DNA of 7,453 nucleotides from assembly GCA_902469965.1 (NCBI GenBank), contig CABREP010000081.1, positions 1 through 7,453 on the forward strand, given 5' to 3'. Under the pieces are notes generated by a model that was not told where the DNA came from, searched no databases, and saw only the letters and a program-made list of their open reading frames with translations. The position numbers were made by a program, and so were the translations under genes. This stretch comes from Egerieimonas sp900552095. Lineage in GTDB: Bacteria; Bacillota; Clostridia; Lachnospirales; Lachnospiraceae. This document shows positions 6,720 to 7,453 of this stretch, piece after piece (positions within the stretch are counted from its first letter, which is position 1; every line of letters starts with the position of its first letter).

Positions 6720-6747
6720 GGGCCGGCATTTTTTCAAATGCCGGCCC
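6720..6747 (-). terminator. 12-bp GC-rich hairpin after yebC; possible terminator or 3'-end stabiliser
   Basis: The arms 6720-6731 and 6736-6747 are perfectly complementary (gggccggcattt with aaatgccggccc) around a four-base loop. In the minus-strand RNA the loop is GAAA, a GNRA tetraloop. It begins 18 bases after the yebC stop codon. The expected U-tract does not follow directly: the nearest run of six U (6700-6695) starts 19 bases after the stem. It is therefore not a textbook intrinsic terminator. Partial termination, RNA stabilisation or processing are all possible. Confidence 0.45.
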
Positions 6748-6765
6748 GCCTGTAAAAACTCTTTC

Positions 6766-7453
6766 TTATTCATCCCAGTTATGATAAACATACTGCACAT
6801 CGTCATCCTCTTCCAGAAGATCCAGCGTCTTCTGAAGACTTTTCACAGCTGCCTCATCTGTCAGTTCCACGTAGTTCTGAGGAATCATGGTCACATCCGC
6901 TTCTGCCATGGGAATCCCTTCTTTTTCCAGCACTTCTCTTACCGCTGAAAAATCATCGGGAGCTGTCAGCACCTCGTAGCTGTCTTCCTCCTCGGCAAAA
7001 TCCTCTGCGCCCGCATCCAGAGCCAGCATCATCAGATCATCTGCCTCCATCTCGCACTCTTCCTTGGAAATAATGATCTGTCCCTTTTCATCAAACATAA
7101 AAGAAACACAGCCTGGCGTTCCCACATTTCCGTTTCCCTTGGTAAAGGCGCTGCGCACATTGGCAGCCGTACGGTTTTTGTTGTCTGTCAGCGTTTTTAC
7201 GATAATGGCAATTCCATTAGGGCCGTATCCCTCATATGTAATATGCTCATAGCTGGAGGCGTCCGCTGACCCGGCTGCCTTTTTAATTCCCCGGGCAATC
7301 GTGTCGTTGGGCATATTATTGGCCTTTGCTTTGGCAATTACATCGCGCAGCTTGCTGTTATTAGCCGGATCGGGACCGCCCTCTTTTACGGCAACCACAA
7401 TCTCACGGCCGATAATTGTGAAAATCTTTCCCTTAGCCGCATCATTTCTCTCT
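6766..7453 (-). CDS. yebC: YebC/PmpR (TACO1) family protein, 5' end outside the window
   Basis: The reading frame is open to the right edge. 228 residues are visible, and comparison with the family's usual start (MSGHSKFANIKHKK...) suggests only about 14 N-terminal residues are missing. The internal GTG at 7398 is therefore not the start. Family stretches in order: NDAAKGKIFTIIGREI near the visible start; GGPDPANNSKLRDVIAKAKA; NNMPNDTIARGIKKA; YEGYGPNGIAIIV; NKNRTAANVRSAF; GNVGTPGCVSFMF; and the acidic end DDDVQYVYHNWDE. The protein is cytoplasmic with no membrane segment. The family was long annotated as DNA-binding transcriptional regulators. Work on mitochondrial TACO1 and, more recently, on bacterial YebC points to a ribosome-linked role in elongation through difficult stretches such as polyproline. 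The sequence does not decide between them. It is followed by a strong hairpin, suggesting a transcript end or processing site before tepA. Confidence 0.95.
   Translation of the reverse strand, partial: ERNDAAKGKIFTIIGREIVVAVKEGGPDPANNSKLRDVIAKAKANNMPNDTIARGIKKAAGSADASSYEHITYEGYGPNGIAIIVKTLTDNKNRTAANVRSAFTKGNGNVGTPGCVSFMFDEKGQIIISKEECEMEADDLMMLALDAGAEDFAEEEDSYEVLTAPDDFSAVREVLEKEGIPMAEADVTMIPQNYVELTDEAAVKSLQKTLDLLEEDDDVQYVYHNWDE

Noticed and set aside
6159..6755. A 198-codon plus-strand open frame over the tepA-like gene and the following gap
   Set aside because: It is antisense to a clear ClpP-class gene, runs through the hairpin, and has a translation typical of a shadow frame.
6766..7398. 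YebC starting at the internal GTG (7398), giving a 210-residue protein
   Set aside because: The upstream codons to the window edge encode NDAAKGKIFTIIGREI, a conserved part of YebC, so the true start lies beyond the edge.

Overview
The window looks like core chromosome of a low-to-mid GC Gram-positive anaerobe of the class Clostridia. A gut Lachnospiraceae-type genome is my best guess. This rests on strong AAGGAGG-type ribosome binding sites, an Nfn-type transhydrogenase gene pair, a TepA-like ClpP homologue near an FtsK/SpoIIIE translocase, and a zinc-ribbon/TPR membrane protein of a kind common in that group. Taxonomy is inferred from gene content alone; no rRNA or other marker lies here.

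All seven genes are on the minus strand, so transcription runs from high to low coordinates. In that order they are: yebC (5' end beyond the right edge), a tepA-like ClpP-class protease, uppP/bacA (undecaprenyl-diphosphatase), ftsK/spoIIIE (DNA translocase), an uncharacterised zinc-ribbon/TPR/Fn3-associated membrane protein, nfnA, and nfnB (3' end beyond the left edge). The longest gap is about 115 bases (6651-6765), so there is no gene-free stretch over 300 bases. I see no RNA genes, insertion sequences, CRISPR arrays or phage remnants.

The genes seem to form several transcription units in one convoy. A 12-bp hairpin with a GAAA loop follows yebC. A good sigma-A-like promoter spans the tepA stop codon and should drive uppP-ftsK. 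A weaker one in the 3' end of ftsK could drive the zinc-ribbon gene and perhaps nfnAB. nfnA and nfnB overlap by one base (TAATG), with the nfnB ribosome binding site inside the last nfnA codons, so they are very likely translationally coupled.

Functionally the window joins cell-envelope and chromosome-segregation functions (uppP, ftsK, tepA), a translation-linked factor (yebC), and redox balancing by electron bifurcation among NADH, NADPH and ferredoxin (nfnAB). I find no convincing new multi-gene system. The least understood item is the zinc-ribbon/TPR/Fn3-associated protein. The other observations are local: a duplicated Shine-Dalgarno before ftsK, a variant UppP motif, and a His/Cys-rich tail on NfnA.
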